64,000 bases of DNA from Sternotherus odoratus (taxonomy: Eukaryota > Chordata > Testudines > Kinosternidae): positions 42,038,890-42,102,889 of the forward strand of contig JAVMKO010000003.1 of the NCBI GenBank assembly GCA_032164245.1. Direction: 5' to 3'. Positions 33,436 through 45,639 of this stretch are shown here, piece by piece. Position 1 is the stretch's first letter. Each line of letters opens with the position of its first letter. The position numbers were made by a program, and so were the translations under genes. Under the pieces are notes generated by a model. The model worked only from the letters and a program-made list of their open reading frames with translations, did not search any database and was not told where the DNA came from.

Positions 33436-33452
33436 GTAGTGAAGACATACCC
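33436..33452 (-). repeat. Harbinger right terminal inverted repeat
   Basis: GTAGTGAAGACATACCC followed by TTA. Subterminal sequence on both sides is rich in CGAC/GTCGA words (TGTCGACGTACTGTG, CATCGACTGTATACCGTCGC), likely binding sites for the Myb-like protein or transposase. Confidence 0.9.
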
Positions 33453-33597
33453 TTACTCCAACAGAATTATGCCTGATTAATATGGATGTAAATCAGATTA
33501 GAAACTTTCTTCTTAATATTGTTTTCTTTTCATATTCCCCAGTAACATGCAATACTAAGTTTTGACTCCTTGCTATTAATCCACAGAAATCTAGCTA

Positions 33598-34115
33598 CAG
33601 TAAACTCTCGATTATCCGGGATGATCGGGAAAACATTAAACCTGGTTAATAAAATCCCGGATAATCAAGCGTCTACTGGGGCGGGAGATTGCTGCCTGCT
33701 CTGGGGGTGGGGAGATGGTGGTGGTCCCACCACCTCTCCCAGTCAGCTCCCCTGCTAGCCTGGGTGTGGGAAGCCCAGGCTGGCAGCGGGAGCTGAGACC
33801 CCGGCTAGCAGGAGCCTGTGGGGAAACTCTAAAGTGGCAGCAGGCTAGGCGCTCAGCCTGCTGCCGCTTTGGGCTGTCCCCCCAGGCTCCTGCCAGTCAG
33901 GGTCTCAGCCCACTGCCAGCCTGGGTTTCCTACACCCAGGCTGGAAGCAGGATGAGACCCCAGTTCATAAGGGGCCAGTGGGAGAAGCCCCAAAGCAGCG
34001 GCAGGTTAAGGACGCAGCTTGCCGCCGCTTTGGGGCTTCCCCTACCGACTCCTTTAGACATCCCGGTTAATCTGCAGCCTGGTTAACCCATGCCCGGATA
34101 ATCGGGAGTCTACTG
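33598..34115. mobile_element. Tigger/pogo-like non-autonomous element (518 bp)
   Basis: Ends CAGTAAACTCTCGATTATCC and (reverse complement) CAGTAGACTCCCGATTATCC, flanked by TA on both sides (33596-33597 and 34116-34117). The GC-rich middle (33680-34060) holds imperfect inverted and direct repeats of CAGGCTGGCAGCGGGAGCTG type and TTGGGGCTTCCCC words. It has no transposase. A 300-bp relative sits at 53475. Confidence 0.85.
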
Positions 34116-35627
34116 TATTATGTATAAAAGCAATGCTATTGCTTAAATGGAACCTAATAGACAGGAAACATATGGGGAAGATGGGCATTTATGGTCATGA
34201 TAATGCAGAGATTTTAAATGACAAAAAATATTTAGTTTTTTTTATTTTATTGTCAACAAAATTAAATTCTTAGAATAAAATTACCCTTCATTCAATGCAA
34301 CATTGTAATTACATTTAACAAGAAGTCCAAAAAAATTTCATGGGGCAGAAAAGAAATATTTCATACTGTTTGACAATTTTTTACATAATATTTTCTGATG
34401 AATTTCAAAACAATCAAAGGACTGATGTTAAGTGAGAAAAAGAATACATCATAGAATGTTACCATTCTACTTCTAGTAGCCTTCTCCTTTCCCCACCCCC
34501 AATAATAAGTTGTATTGTATCATTCAGTTCTGTTAGTGATAGAAGGTAACAAAACAGAGGTCTGCCCTTTACAGTTGATATCCTTTGTGAGAGAAAATGA
34601 TACGTAAAACAATGTCTTTATATTAAGAGGACTGCGTCAGACTGCAAAGAATGGAGGGGAGAAAGCATGGCAGTAAGTGGCTAGTTAGTTAGTTCTTACA
34701 CAGCCCTTGCCTGGGGAAATATAAAAATTAAATGAGTGTATCTGCTCAATATCCTTCAAGTAATGAGAGTGTTATTTGAGTTCTTGGTCTGTGCAGAATA
34801 CAACTTGAGCAAATTAAGAAGGTGAAGAAAATCTTCAACAAAAGAAATACTAGCTGTTTTAAAAGCCTGCTGTATGGGGTTGTTTAGACCCAGACTATGC
34901 AACCCTTAATCATTCAAGCAATCCCTTTAGCTGAATGAGACAATTTTCATGAGTAAATGAAGCTCATCACCTTGTCTAAGATTTCCACTATCAGGTCCTT
35001 AATATTTCATTGCTACATTTAGGGCCACTTTCAGATCTAATACTAGGCTAGATCTGGAATATCTGTACTAAAGTCAACCTCTATTCCAGTTTTACACTGT
35101 TGTAAATGAGAGCGCTGACACACAATCATCAGGAGTGGAGACAATTGGTTGATTGCCCATCAATGATGGTACCCCAATGACCAATGTGGTTATGGGACTG
35201 ATGGTGATCACCAAGGCTAATTCTCACTCACACTCATCCTCACTAGGACCAGAATCTTCATTTCCCAACACACCAATTGGGCCTACTTGCAACATATGCC
35301 AACATCACTACTTCCCCTACTCCCTGACCCCCAAAATGAGCATGGAGAGAACTGTCTCCACACCAGGACCAGCACTACCCCACACTCCTAGGAAGGTCAT
35401 CACCTTTGTCACTCCCTCACCATGATTATTACCATCTTTGATGGGGTCAACCAGGACCACTTATACTTGGGTGAACTTGGCTGGCTGTATTGGAATTTGG
35501 TTCTCGGAAAGGGGGATCTGCATTGGACAGGAGCTATGTTAGTTCAGTCTGTACTTGTCTCTGGACTATGTAACTGTAGCTGGACTGTGAGTCACCAGTG
35601 CACCATGTATGTATGTTTAAAATGTAA
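34116..35627. other. Spacer
   Basis: AT-rich at first, more balanced from 35100. Open frames at 35153-35425 and 35422-35634 (+) overlap by four bases but have no recognisable domains. I leave them out as genes. Confidence 0.4.
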
Positions 35628-35887
35628 GACCTGATCTATACTAGAAAATTAGGACAGTTTAACTATGTTGGTCAGAGGAGTGAAAAATCCACACCCCTGA
35701 GCAACACAGTTAACCCAACCAAAGTCCCTATGTAGACAGTGCTAGATTTTTCTGTCACCCTAATTACTATCTCTCAGAGAGGTGAATTACCTATGCTGAT
35801 GGGAGAACCCCTCCTATCCTCAGAGGTAGTGTCTACATTGAAACACTACAGCTATGTCACTGTAGCATTTTAAGTGTAGACAAGATC
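35628..35887. mobile_element. Harbinger-type MITE, third family member
   Basis: Left end GACCTGATCTATACTAGAAA after TAA (35625-35627); right end GTGTAGACAAGATC followed by TCA. Inside are paired halves AACTATGTTGGTCAGAGGAG and CCTGAGCAACACAGTTAACC, and the word ACACCCCTGAGC typical of this dispersed family. It is more diverged than the copies at 7770 and 14977, and the 59935 element shares its interior. Confidence 0.7.
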
Positions 35888-37933
35888 TCAGTTCTCCAAA
35901 TGTGTCATGTTGGCTAAACATATTGTGCATCTCTCAAGAGAGGATTAAAGATAAGATAAAGACGTATTACTGCTTCCAGCTAATGGAGACAGCTCCTGAA
36001 GTAGTAGTGGTTGAGACCTATGTTTTGGAATTGAAGGCAAAAGGTTTCCACCCCATTCGGGAACTATGGTGTGGGATCATTTCAATATCAATATACAGGA
36101 TAAAAAACAAGCACAAAATCTACCACAAGAATACATAATTATATAGACTATATTTGGTATCTTAGAAGAGGCTGTACGCCCCCCTGAAAGGTATTATCAG
36201 ATGATTTTGAATCCCAAAATTAACCCAAAGAGCCTGTAAATTTTACAACCTGTGGTTTCAAAAGCAATGGGTGCTAAAATTCCCTTTTTCTGATGGGACC
36301 AAGAAGAATATACAATAGATTTCCCATTCAAACTGAAAGTGTTCACCAATAAATATTTTAATACATATTTGTTACAATAATTGCATAGCTTCTTGTTAAT
36401 GAATATATCCCATATAGCTCTCTGAAGGATACTTCTGTACTCACTTCAGAGCAATTCTGTGTCAGATTGATAATTCAATTTAGAACTTTGCAACATAGTT
36501 CCTAACTACCCCAATTGAAGTAAGATGTCGATAAGCATGGCTTAGTTTTCTAAAAGCATGATAGTTATAGCATCTGTTAGTTGTCCCAAGATTATTCTTG
36601 ATCATTGTCTGTGTAGAAAAGTAGTTTTGGAAGGCTGGTCATTTATAATGTCACTAAAATAGAAAAGCAGTACATCTCTACAGTCACAAAAAAGAAGATC
36701 AATTTAAGCTTTCTACTGAAGATGCCTTTTCCCAGGTGGTCAATTGCACTTGTCATCTGTTATTTTGGAAAATGCACAGAATTTAATAGATGAGGTATAT
36801 CAAACTAACTACATTAGGAATATACCAGCTGTCAATATGGCTTCAGCCCAACAGCATCTTTTGGGAAAAGCAAATTCTGAAATGCAGACAGTATACTATT
36901 AGTCTGATAGAATGATTGTAAGTTCTGCCATCTGTTGCATATTTCACAATTAATTGTGATTTGTATCAACAAATATTTTCAAAAAAATCATATTTTCTCT
37001 TTTATATGAGAAACAACAAAGCATAACAGCAACACATTATATCAAGATATGACATACCAGTGCTGGAGTTAAATCAGATAAGTTGCAGGATAGTTTTACA
37101 AGGTAGATATCCAGGGTAACTACTAATTATAGAAAACAGATCTAAAAACACACAAATTACAAGATAGAATCATTTATTCTGTCTTAAACATCTTTACAAC
37201 TTTGCTTTTCAAAGCTATACCATTGTGTCTGGGTCAGTCATATACAATTCATGTTTAACTTTTCAGAGTGCATTTTAGAGTAAGTTTAATTAACCTTTAA
37301 TTATACACATGTTTAATCAAAAATAAATGTAAAGGCTAAAAAGTTTACAATCCACTCTAGAACCACATGCATTACATATAAAGGTGCCACAGGACTCTTT
37401 GTTACCTCTACATATACATTTTTACTTGTAAAATACAATCTCCAGTTGCTGCATTTAATTCATAATATAATGAACACATTTAGAGTTGGATGACAGATGA
37501 AAATAGACAAAACTCCATGAAACACAGCTCCAGATGAGGTTTAAATTTTAAAGAGTGAACCTTTAATAAAATCTTATAATGTTTAAGGTTTGCCTTTTGG
37601 CCTGTCAGTGTTCTACCCTGGTCTTTTCATTGTTGTACTTGTTGTTTTGTCTAACAAGATCCCCATCTGTTGCCAAGCAAAAGACCTGGTTCTAGTCCCA
37701 GCTACAATTCTGCAATCTTGGCTTGCTGCCTGCAGCATTAATAGTCTATGTACAGTGCTGTGGGCCTGCTGAGTTCATTTAAAAATGTTATAAGACTTTG
37801 GTAGAGACAACTTCATTGAAAGAGTAGTCTAGATCTATAGCCAATAATATCAAAAAGATAAAATGGACTAAGCCATTCAAAGTTACTATGGGCATCAGAC
37901 GAAGGTGTCGTGTTGCTGGTAGTGGAGTGGATA
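35888..37933. other. AT-rich spacer
   Basis: No gene. GGTGCCACAGGACTCTTTGT at 37382 is a short fragment of the Penelope-like tail seen complete at 52.7 kb. The 78-codon frame at 35902-36138 has no domain. Confidence 0.45.
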
Positions 37934-38106
37934 ATCATAGAATCTCAGAGTTGGAAGGGACCTCAGGAGATCATCTAGTCCAACCCACTGCTCGAAGCAG
38001 GACCAATCTCATTTTTCCCATATCCCTAAATGGCCCCCCTAAAGGGCTAAACTCACAATTCTGGGATTAGCGGGCCAATGCTCAAACCACTGAGCTATCC
38101 CTCCCC
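37934..38106 (-). mobile_element. tRNA-derived SINE
   Basis: Minus-strand copy with CR1-like tail (ATCATAGAATCTCAGAGTTG, GAGATCATCTAGTCC), body (CCCATATCCCTAAATGGCCC) and tRNA head (CTCAAACCACTGAGCTATCC). The 60-codon plus frame across it is incidental. It abuts a CR1 3' end in the same orientation at 38109. Confidence 0.92.
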
Positions 38107-38108
38107 CA

Positions 38109-38250
38109 CATAGAACTGTAGGACTGGAAGGAAACTCAGGAGGTCATCTAGCCCAATCCCTTGTACTTATGACTATTATCTTAACTACAGGTGTTTTTCT
38201 TAACTGCTCTTAAAAATCTCCAATGATGGAGATGCATGCCTTCCTGTAGA
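38109..38250 (-). mobile_element. CR1 LINE 3' end fragment
   Basis: ATAGAACTGTAGGACTGGAA, GGAGGTCATCTAGCCC, then TTAACTGCTCTTAAAAATCT and CCAATGATGGAGATGCATGC. This is the reverse complement of a CR1 3' UTR, parallel to 22174-22330. It is truncated soon after. Confidence 0.8.
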
Positions 38251-41173
38251 TGTACACAGATTTTGTAAGATCAAAATGGCTGAGGACCTAAAAACTGGAG
38301 AGTAAGAATACATGAATCTCAGTAATGACTGAACCTGGTGATTTCTTAAGAAAAAGAGCTCTCTGCCATGCTTCTGTCAGTCACATTGAGTCATCAGATG
38401 TTCACCGAGTAAACACATTTGGGTTTTTTTGGACCCAAAGCCCATATGAGTTCCATTTTAGAGGCTATATGAATTTTGAGGGGTAGTCAGCTGACTGCCC
38501 TTGGTTTCTGAATGCACATCACCACTATTCATTACAAATGCACAGCACATTTTGTCAAGAAAGGAAGACAGAACACATAACAAATGTATTGCCAAGGTTA
38601 TGATGCTGGCAGACAATCAAAAAGCCCCATTTGTGTTCAGTGCTTTAAAGCCATTTCATAATATTGATTATTAAACTACATTAAGAACTAAAAGCCCTTA
38701 TATGGATATTTATGTTTAAGAAAAAACACATTTATAGAAAATACTGAACAATTTTGTATCCCAATGACAAATGCTATGGATAATATAGTAGATAAGCAGA
38801 GCTCCTCCCGAGATGCTCTGTTCTGTGAAGGCATTTTGAAGGAAGTATTGCATTCTTTAATTTGTAATTATTATTAATTTTAAATAATACTTTAATTCCT
38901 GGTCATTATAAAGAATAAGTGAATTGAGAGGATATTTTGCCTGACAAGGCGCTTCTCCATTCCCACACAAGCTCTAGTGACCAAAGTCATTTGTTGATAA
39001 CATTTTCAAGCTGATTACATTAATCTGATCCTTCTGGGTACACAACAGATTTCTGCAGACATCCACACTGAGAATGAGGGTGTGGCTGCCTGCTAGGAAC
39101 TGGTTCCAGCTTCCTCACTTTATAGTTGCACCTGCTGTCAGTAACTATGCTTAGTTCCACACTTCTGGTTTTATTCCCTCATCAAACAGCAGCTCCAACA
39201 ATGTCCTCTTTCGCTTAGTATCTTGCCCATCATTCCCATCATTACCTCTGGCATTTACATGAAGCCCACTGAATCCCATTACTATGCTACATCTCCATCT
39301 TCACACATGTACCATTCAAGTTACTTTGCATTGAAAGTACAGTGAGTACTTCTTGAAAGACTCTGCACCAGTGCCAGTGTCCATAGTAGCAGAGTTTGAT
39401 GCAAAATCAGGGCCTTAATTAGAATCTCTTTACAAAATGACCCATTACATTGAGCCCTGTGCTAGCTTATTGCCTCCTACTAGCCACCTGCTAACTCATA
39501 TTCTATTCCATTGAGCTATTCCTGATGGCTCAAAGAGTTGTTTCTAACACAGCTTGGTCCTTTCCCCTTTTTCATTGCTTATTTTCTATTGAGATAGCTG
39601 ACCCTAATTACCTTACTTGTCTATCCATTAATTATACCATGAATGGTTATTGATCCTCTATGTACTTCTTACCAGTACTTATCACTGCCAGATATCAGGG
39701 CTCCTGATTATAAAGGTTCCCATAACTTAGATCTTCGGAGCTCCTTCTTCCATTTGGCACCATGATTCCAGCATTATGTTCCTATGTGAGAACTGGTCAT
39801 TATCACAACCTTTTCCTTGTGTCTCCTCCTGTGGCTAGAGCATGGATTTATACCACAGTCATCCCTTTCATTAGTCAGTATCAGCTCAATTTCTAGCACT
39901 GATCACAAATTTAATGTCATTTAGAGATGTTGTAAAACTAAGGTCCTGATCACCCATGGTAATTAAAGATTCTATGACATTTCTTTGCAAGAGCAGAAGT
40001 GTCCTGCTGCTATACTGGCTAAATTCCAATGTTAGGAATGGATTCTGCAGTCATATCAAATCTTGCAGTTTCAAATAGATATGATATTCATCTTGACTTC
40101 CTTTCCTAAGTTACTGTGTAGTGCTGCAGGATGTTGTTAAAGAGTTGTTCCGTTTCATCCCAGTGGTGAAATATTTGATATTATACATTTTAGAAGATAT
40201 CTTGCAAAGCATTTTTAGTCCTTATGAATAAAAGACACTCTACAAATGTAAGTTAATGTGTACAATTAACTCGTATCCCTGCCATCCAAATGGTAAAAAT
40301 ACTCTATAGGGCTCTAGCAACACATATTCTGGTGCTTTCTGACACCCAGACTGCCTTCAACTTCAGTACCAGATGCTAACTAGAAAAAGCCCATAGGAAA
40401 GAAAAAAACACAGAATCTATGGAATTTGTGAAAGATCCTGATGGACATATATATGGTATACATTTTTTTGGCCTCCAAAGAGCTCTGAATGTTGACAGAA
40501 ATCCTGTGGCCCCTTATTTGTTTAACTTCTTTTCAGAATGCCTTTGTTGGGTGAAAAAAATCATAGAGGGAAATGCTGTGCAAGCAAATAATGTTGTCTC
40601 ATTCATTGTATGATTTGTAAGCTACAGGGTGTTAATCAAATCCCCCAGACAGTGAATCCTTTATCGTCCTTATTTCTATAGTCATGTTGTGGGATGCACT
40701 TTTTCTTCTCCTACAACTCACCTCTTCTATGCACTACTATTACTGTTGCTTCAGTAGGTGAATGCTAAATTGTTTAATTCCAGTATAAAATGTGTTTATA
40801 CTATGGAGAACTAAGTTAGATACTGTAATCATTCCAGGTGGTCAGGTAGCTTTAACGGGAAGAAGTGGATTATTTCTTTTTAGGAAAGAAAATAAGGTGA
40901 AAAAAGATTAATTTATTACATCCCTGTTGATATATTGTAATTTAAAAGCAATTACAACAGGCGTCTGAGCTTGATTTTCTGCAGCAAATATCTTACTGAC
41001 ATGGGTGCTCAGAATGTGCTCTTTGTTGTGTTCCTAGCCCACACCATTTATTTCAGGTCTTTCAGAATTGCAGCAGGCCCTAATTAGCTTAGCCCCTAAT
41101 ACTGTACTATTCTTGTACTGTATGCTCGCTGTGTTTCTTGGCAAGGCATCAGGAGGCTGTGAATATGAGGGGA
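38251..41173. other. Spacer with an old LINE tail
   Basis: No gene recognised. 40165-40260 (CTTGCAAAGCATTTTTAGTC then ATGAATAAAAGACACTCTAC) looks like an L2/MIR-type 3' tail on the plus strand. The rest is unassigned. Confidence 0.4.
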
Positions 41174-41870
41174 CATAAAAACATAAGAACAGCCATTCTA
41201 GTTCAAACCAATGGTCCTTCTATCCCAATATCCAGTGGCCAATGCCAGATGCTTCATATGGAGTGAACAGAACAGGACAATTTATCAAGTAATTCATGTC
41301 TGTCATCCAGTCTTAGCTTCTAGCAGTTAAAGTCCCTCCTCCCACCAACATGGGATTGTATCCCTGATCATCGTGGCTAATAGCCATTGGTAGACCTATC
41401 TTCCATGAACATATCTAATTCTTTTCTAAACCCAGTTATAGTTTTGGCCCTCACAGTATCTCCTGGCAATGAGTTCCACAGGCTGACTCTGTGCTGTCTG
41501 AAGAAATGCTTCCTTATGATTGTTTTAAACCTGCTGCCTATTAATTTCATTGTGTGACCCTTATTCACACGTGATGAAAAGGGGTAAAAACAGTTCCATA
41601 TTCACTTTCTTCATATCAGGCATTATTTTATAGAGCTCTATCATGTCATCCTTCAGTTAACCCTTTGCAAGCTGAACAGTACCAATCTTTTTAATCTCTC
41701 ACCATATGGAAGTTGTTCCATACCCCAATCATTTTTATTGTTCTTCTCTGTATATTTTCCTAGTCTAATATATCTTTTTTGAGTTGAGGCAAACAGAAAT
41801 ACATGCAGGATTCAAGGTGTGGGCATACCATGGATTGATGTAGTTATATTATGATATCACCATTATAATA
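41174..41870 (-). pseudogene. CR1 LINE 3' part, minus strand, different subfamily
   Basis: Starts ACATAAGAACAGCCATTCTA and TATCCAGTGGCCAATGCCAG. The minus frame at 41568-41377 encodes GSRFKTIIRKHFFRQHRVSL, NSLPGDTV and GFRKELDMFMEDRSTNGY, the conserved C-terminal tail of CR1 ORF2. Downstream the match continues with CATATGGAAGTTGTTCCATA and GGTGTGGGCATACCATGGAT with stops. It is a separate subfamily from the copies at 17.7 and 22.2 kb (different 3' end). Confidence 0.88.
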
Positions 41871-44302
41871 TCTCCTGGACTGACACTTTTGTGTCTCAAG
41901 TTGCCTTTCAACCAAGAAGAAAGAGTCTCTCTGTTAAAAGGCTCCTTCCATGTAAAAGAGAATCTATTTGAAAATGTCCGTCACTTCTGATGGCTAGTGT
42001 AAACCACACAGAGGCTAAAGACCTGTGCATAGAGACTTCTCACCAATTTGTATCCCGAGCTATATACGTGTCTCTGTCATGCTTCCAAATGGTCAGGAGT
42101 CTTCCCCACCCCAGGCATTAGTAGTATATTTGTGCAACTGCCATGCTGCCACTAGCACTGTCAGTTTGTGCCAGTTGTGTATGATCTCTTAGGGAACAAA
42201 CACCAGCTGGGCATAGCCAGAGCACAGCATGCTCTTGCCACTCCTTGACCCATCCCCACCCTCCCAGTATGCCCTTCCCTGCCTTTGACATGCTACATGT
42301 GCCATGGCTTTAGGGAGAGTGCCAGAGGACCCTGCTCCACAAGCTTTTTGCCTGCTGGAAAGTCCTGCACAGGGGACTTATAGGTTGTATAAATTCCCTT
42401 TTTCTCATTCAGGGACCTGGATCAGGCAATGTGCTCTATAATGTCTGATCAATGCTTTGATGTACTGACAAATGTCTCATTTCAAATGCTGTGACATCCA
42501 TTCTCTTTTTTTTTTATTATTCCTAATGTTTCAGCTAGTATCCACATTGAAAGATGCAGAGCTAGCTACCAGCTGGACATTAAACCTTCTGACTGAAATT
42601 CTGTATAAGTACAGTTGCCTTTGCATGATTTACAGTCACATTTATAAGAATAGTACTGCAAATTAATGAAAAAGTGACTAATTGCTATTTGTAGAAACCT
42701 CCTTGTATATATTAATTTGAGTAATTTATGTAAATGATATATTAAAAATGTGACTGTGAAGTAGCATATTATTCATTAGTTTAAGGTACTATAAAGCTAA
42801 TTAGATAATTACAATCTTTCATACACTTTTAGTGAATAAAATGTATATACACAGTGACTATTCTGAACATATGAAGAGATTCTTTTTGAAAGCCTGGTTA
42901 TACCTTTAACAAAGCGTCGATTCATTATTTATCTATTTTATTTATACAGGATGTGATTTATCTGTTTCCTCTAAACTGTTCTATGATGAGTCAATAATTT
43001 TCAGTGGAGATCTTAGGAATATCATCAGTATGTCAAGAACTGAAATTATAAAGATGTCTGACACACCTAAATAAGGTCTCTTTAGTATTGATGATGGCAG
43101 CTGGAATAGAGCTGTCGGATCCAAATTTATGAAAGCACTTCAGAGGGCAATGGAACTACACTTAAAATATATAATAATCCCTCCTCACAGATGAAGAACA
43201 AGCTGTTGCTGCTGCACTGACAAAGCAAAAAAGTTGCTGCTTTTGTCATATTAGAGCTGGCTGCTGTAATGGGAATGGCCCCACTAACACTGTAGATATA
43301 CCTCTGAAAATGGAAGTAGAGATGAGAACACTCACATACAAACACAAGAAAGAAAGAGAGAGAGAGAAAGAGAAGAGCTCATTTCAAATTAATAAGCTCT
43401 TCCAGGGTTAAAACCAAAGCATAATATACATGATACACTGCATGAGGGAAGCTCTGATAAAACAGAAAGGCTACATTTAGCCTACAGCTACGTGTTTGAG
43501 CTTAAAGGGTGAGCAGTGCATCCTCCTCCTGAGACAGAAAGAATGATACGGCCTGTACTGTCTTTTATGGACTTTATTGAAACAGGCTTACCACCGCACT
43601 CGGTTAATAACTCCAGTAATGGACACCAAGAAAGTGGTAAATAAATAGGTTAAATTTCTCTATTAATGCATATTATTTTAAAACTAAGCCACTACTATTT
43701 TCTGACCATTCCCTTGTGCACAGTACATCACATACAAGGGAAAACAGATCTACCATGTATATATAACTGCACTTTGGGAAGTTGATACTCTATCAACTGA
43801 GTTAGCAAACCTACTGATATTTAATTTGTATGAAATGACAAAATCATTGCTCACTTTTTTTCTGTTTTACAAGTTTGTAGTCTCTGTGACATGGTACAAC
43901 AGCCAGTATCTGAGTGTTTTGTTTCCTCAAGGTTAAATTTAAGTTTCCTTCAGGCATGTCAGCCAGTGCTTGACCCTATCCATCTGCCTATTCAAGTTCT
44001 TATCTTGATGCTCACCAGCATGATATCTGGGCACCTCTACATTTGATCTGGGAGGTGTGACTGCCAGTTTGCCTAGAAGTGCTCAAGCTAGCATTTAAAA
44101 TTATCACTGTGTCTGCAGCGGTACAGGGGGCCCCTCAGGCCAGCTGCCCATGTATCATACCCCTTGACCCCCTGGATACATACTCGTGCAGGCACATTTC
44201 TATGTGGTAGTATGGGGGTAAAGCTTGGTTGAGGAATGGGATTTTCGTTTAACTTTTTGAATAGTGAATTCTGTTTTTCTTAAATATGACCTTGTCCATT
44301 TG
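41871..44302. other. Spacer
   Basis: No gene seen. A purine-rich microsatellite-like GA tract lies at 43347-43377. A tRNA-like phrase at 43785-43835 is discussed among rejections. Confidence 0.4.
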
Positions 44303-44304
44303 TA

Positions 44305-45433
44305 GGGTGACCAGACATCCCGATAAAATCGGGACTGTCCCGATATTTAGTTGTTTGTCCCGCATCCTGACCGAGGTGTTACCGGGACGCTATTTGTCCC
44401 AATATTTTGGCTCGGGGCTGCTCCCAGGAAAGGGTGGGCAGTAGGACCCCGCGGCTCCTAAGCACAGGAGCGGCAAGTCCCTGCTGCACCCACCACAAGC
44501 ACTGGCTCCATCGTGCCCAATGGGAGCTGCGGGTACAGACCCCCCCCCCAGCTTTCAGCCAATGGCAGCTGGAGCCAGTGCTTATGGCTGGCATAGCACA
44601 TGGAGTGCAGGGTCCCCCCTCCCCCGCTGACCCTAGGAGCCAGACCAGAAAAGCCAGGTAAGCAGGGGGGCCTGCGGGCTGAGGGGAGCCAAGGCCCTGG
44701 ATCCCCAGCCCGTGGTTTCAGGGGGAGGGCACCCCCGACCAGCGGTGGGGCTGTGCAATGCCCTGAGCGGGGGGGGGGGGGGGTTGGTGCCCCCGACACA
44801 CAGCGGGGCTGTACCCGGATCGGGCTGGTGTCCCCGACCCATGGCAGGGCTCTGCAGTGCCCGGAGCTGGGGGGTGGGGGCTGGTGTCCCCGACCCACAG
44901 CGGGGCTGTACCCGGATTGGGGGGAGGGCTTGTGCCCCCGACCCGTGGTGGGGCTGTGCAGTTCCCTGCGGTGGGGCTGTGCAGTGCCTGGAGCTGTGGG
45001 AGAGGACTGGTGCCCCCGACCCACAGCGGTGCTGTACCTGGATGGGGGGGGGGGTAGGGCTGGTGCCCCCTACCCATGGTGGGGCTGTGCAGTGCCCGGA
45101 GCTGGGGGGGCTGGTGCCCCCGACCCGTGGCGGGGCTGTGCAGTGCTCGGAGCTGGGGGGGGGGATGGTGCCCCCGACCCACAGCAGGGCTGTGCCCGGA
45201 TCGGGGGGTGATGGGGGTCTTGGTGCCCCTGACCCGTGGTGGGGCTGTGCCTGGAGCTGGGAGGGGGGCTGGTGCCCCCGACCCGCAGAGGAGCTGTGTG
45301 TAGGGGGGGTGTCCTGTGCCCCAGGGGGAGGGGGGCAGTACCTGGGGCAGGGTGGAGTCTGGGAGGAGCAGGGGTGGACTTTGGGCGGGGCCCTGGTGTG
45401 TCTTGATATTCTGGTCCTGTGATCTGGTCACCC
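44305..45433. mobile_element. TA-flanked DNA element with GC-rich minisatellite
   Basis: Inverted ends GGGTGACCAGA at both sides, flanked by TA (44303-44304 and 45434-45435). The left subterminal part (44316-44410) has repeated CCCGATA/TCGGGAC words. The interior is an expanded GC-rich tandem array. No transposase is present. TA duplication and non-coding nature suggest a Tc1/mariner-group MITE relative. A 119-bp copy with the same ends is at 50564, so this one looks like an expanded derivative. Confidence 0.75.
44720..45310. repeat. GC-rich minisatellite, about ten units
   Basis: Units of roughly 45-70 bp centred on CTGGTGCCCCCGACCCACAG and GGGGCTGTGCAGTGCCCGGA, with G runs of variable length (up to 14 at 44770-44783). 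Long open frames on both strands here (up to 257 codons) are by-products of stop-poor GC repeats. Confidence 0.85.
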
Positions 45434-45639
45434 TATCCATTGGTGATTTTGCAGAAACAGCGACAACCAGAATAAGAAGAGGTTTATACACGAACCTGCG
45501 TAAGCAAATAATATATAAAGTATCCTCATACCAGCACTAAAATTGATTTTACCAGCATTGAAAAGTGACCTGGATTTGTAGCATGTTAAATGTTTGTATA
45601 TATTTTGAGCCCTTTTGAAGGAAATAACAATATGACAGG

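Larger units (their letters stand above)
28703..33452. mobile_element. Harbinger/PIF DNA transposon, near-complete
   Basis: A 4750-bp element. Left end GGACATGTCTTCACTAC and right end (reverse complement) GGGTATGTCTTCACTAC are 17-bp inverted repeats with two mismatches. TTA duplications flank both sides (28700-28702 and 33453-33455), the signature of this superfamily. Inside are a Myb/SANT-like gene (+, two exons), a DDE transposase (-), an unassigned antisense ORF, and convergent poly(A) signals. The sequence outside joins as AGACCAGTTTTACTCCAACA, which looks like an older short repeat that the element entered. Confidence 0.93.

Noticed and set aside
35153..35634. Two overlapping plus-strand frames (90 and 70 codons) as a small operon-like or retrogene unit
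   Set aside because: No domain, no promoter or poly(A) signal, and overlapping ATG/TGA frames are expected by chance in a eukaryotic spacer.
43785..43835. tRNA-like phrase on minus (GCTAACTCAGTTGATAGAGT)
   Set aside because: It resembles a tRNA D-arm/A box, but no B box or cloverleaf partner is visible downstream. Probably chance or a tiny SINE scrap.
44458..45491. Long open frames of 188-257 codons on both strands
   Set aside because: They follow the GC-rich minisatellite, are present in several frames at once and encode only repetitive Gly/Pro/Ala/Cys-rich peptides. No domain or splice context.
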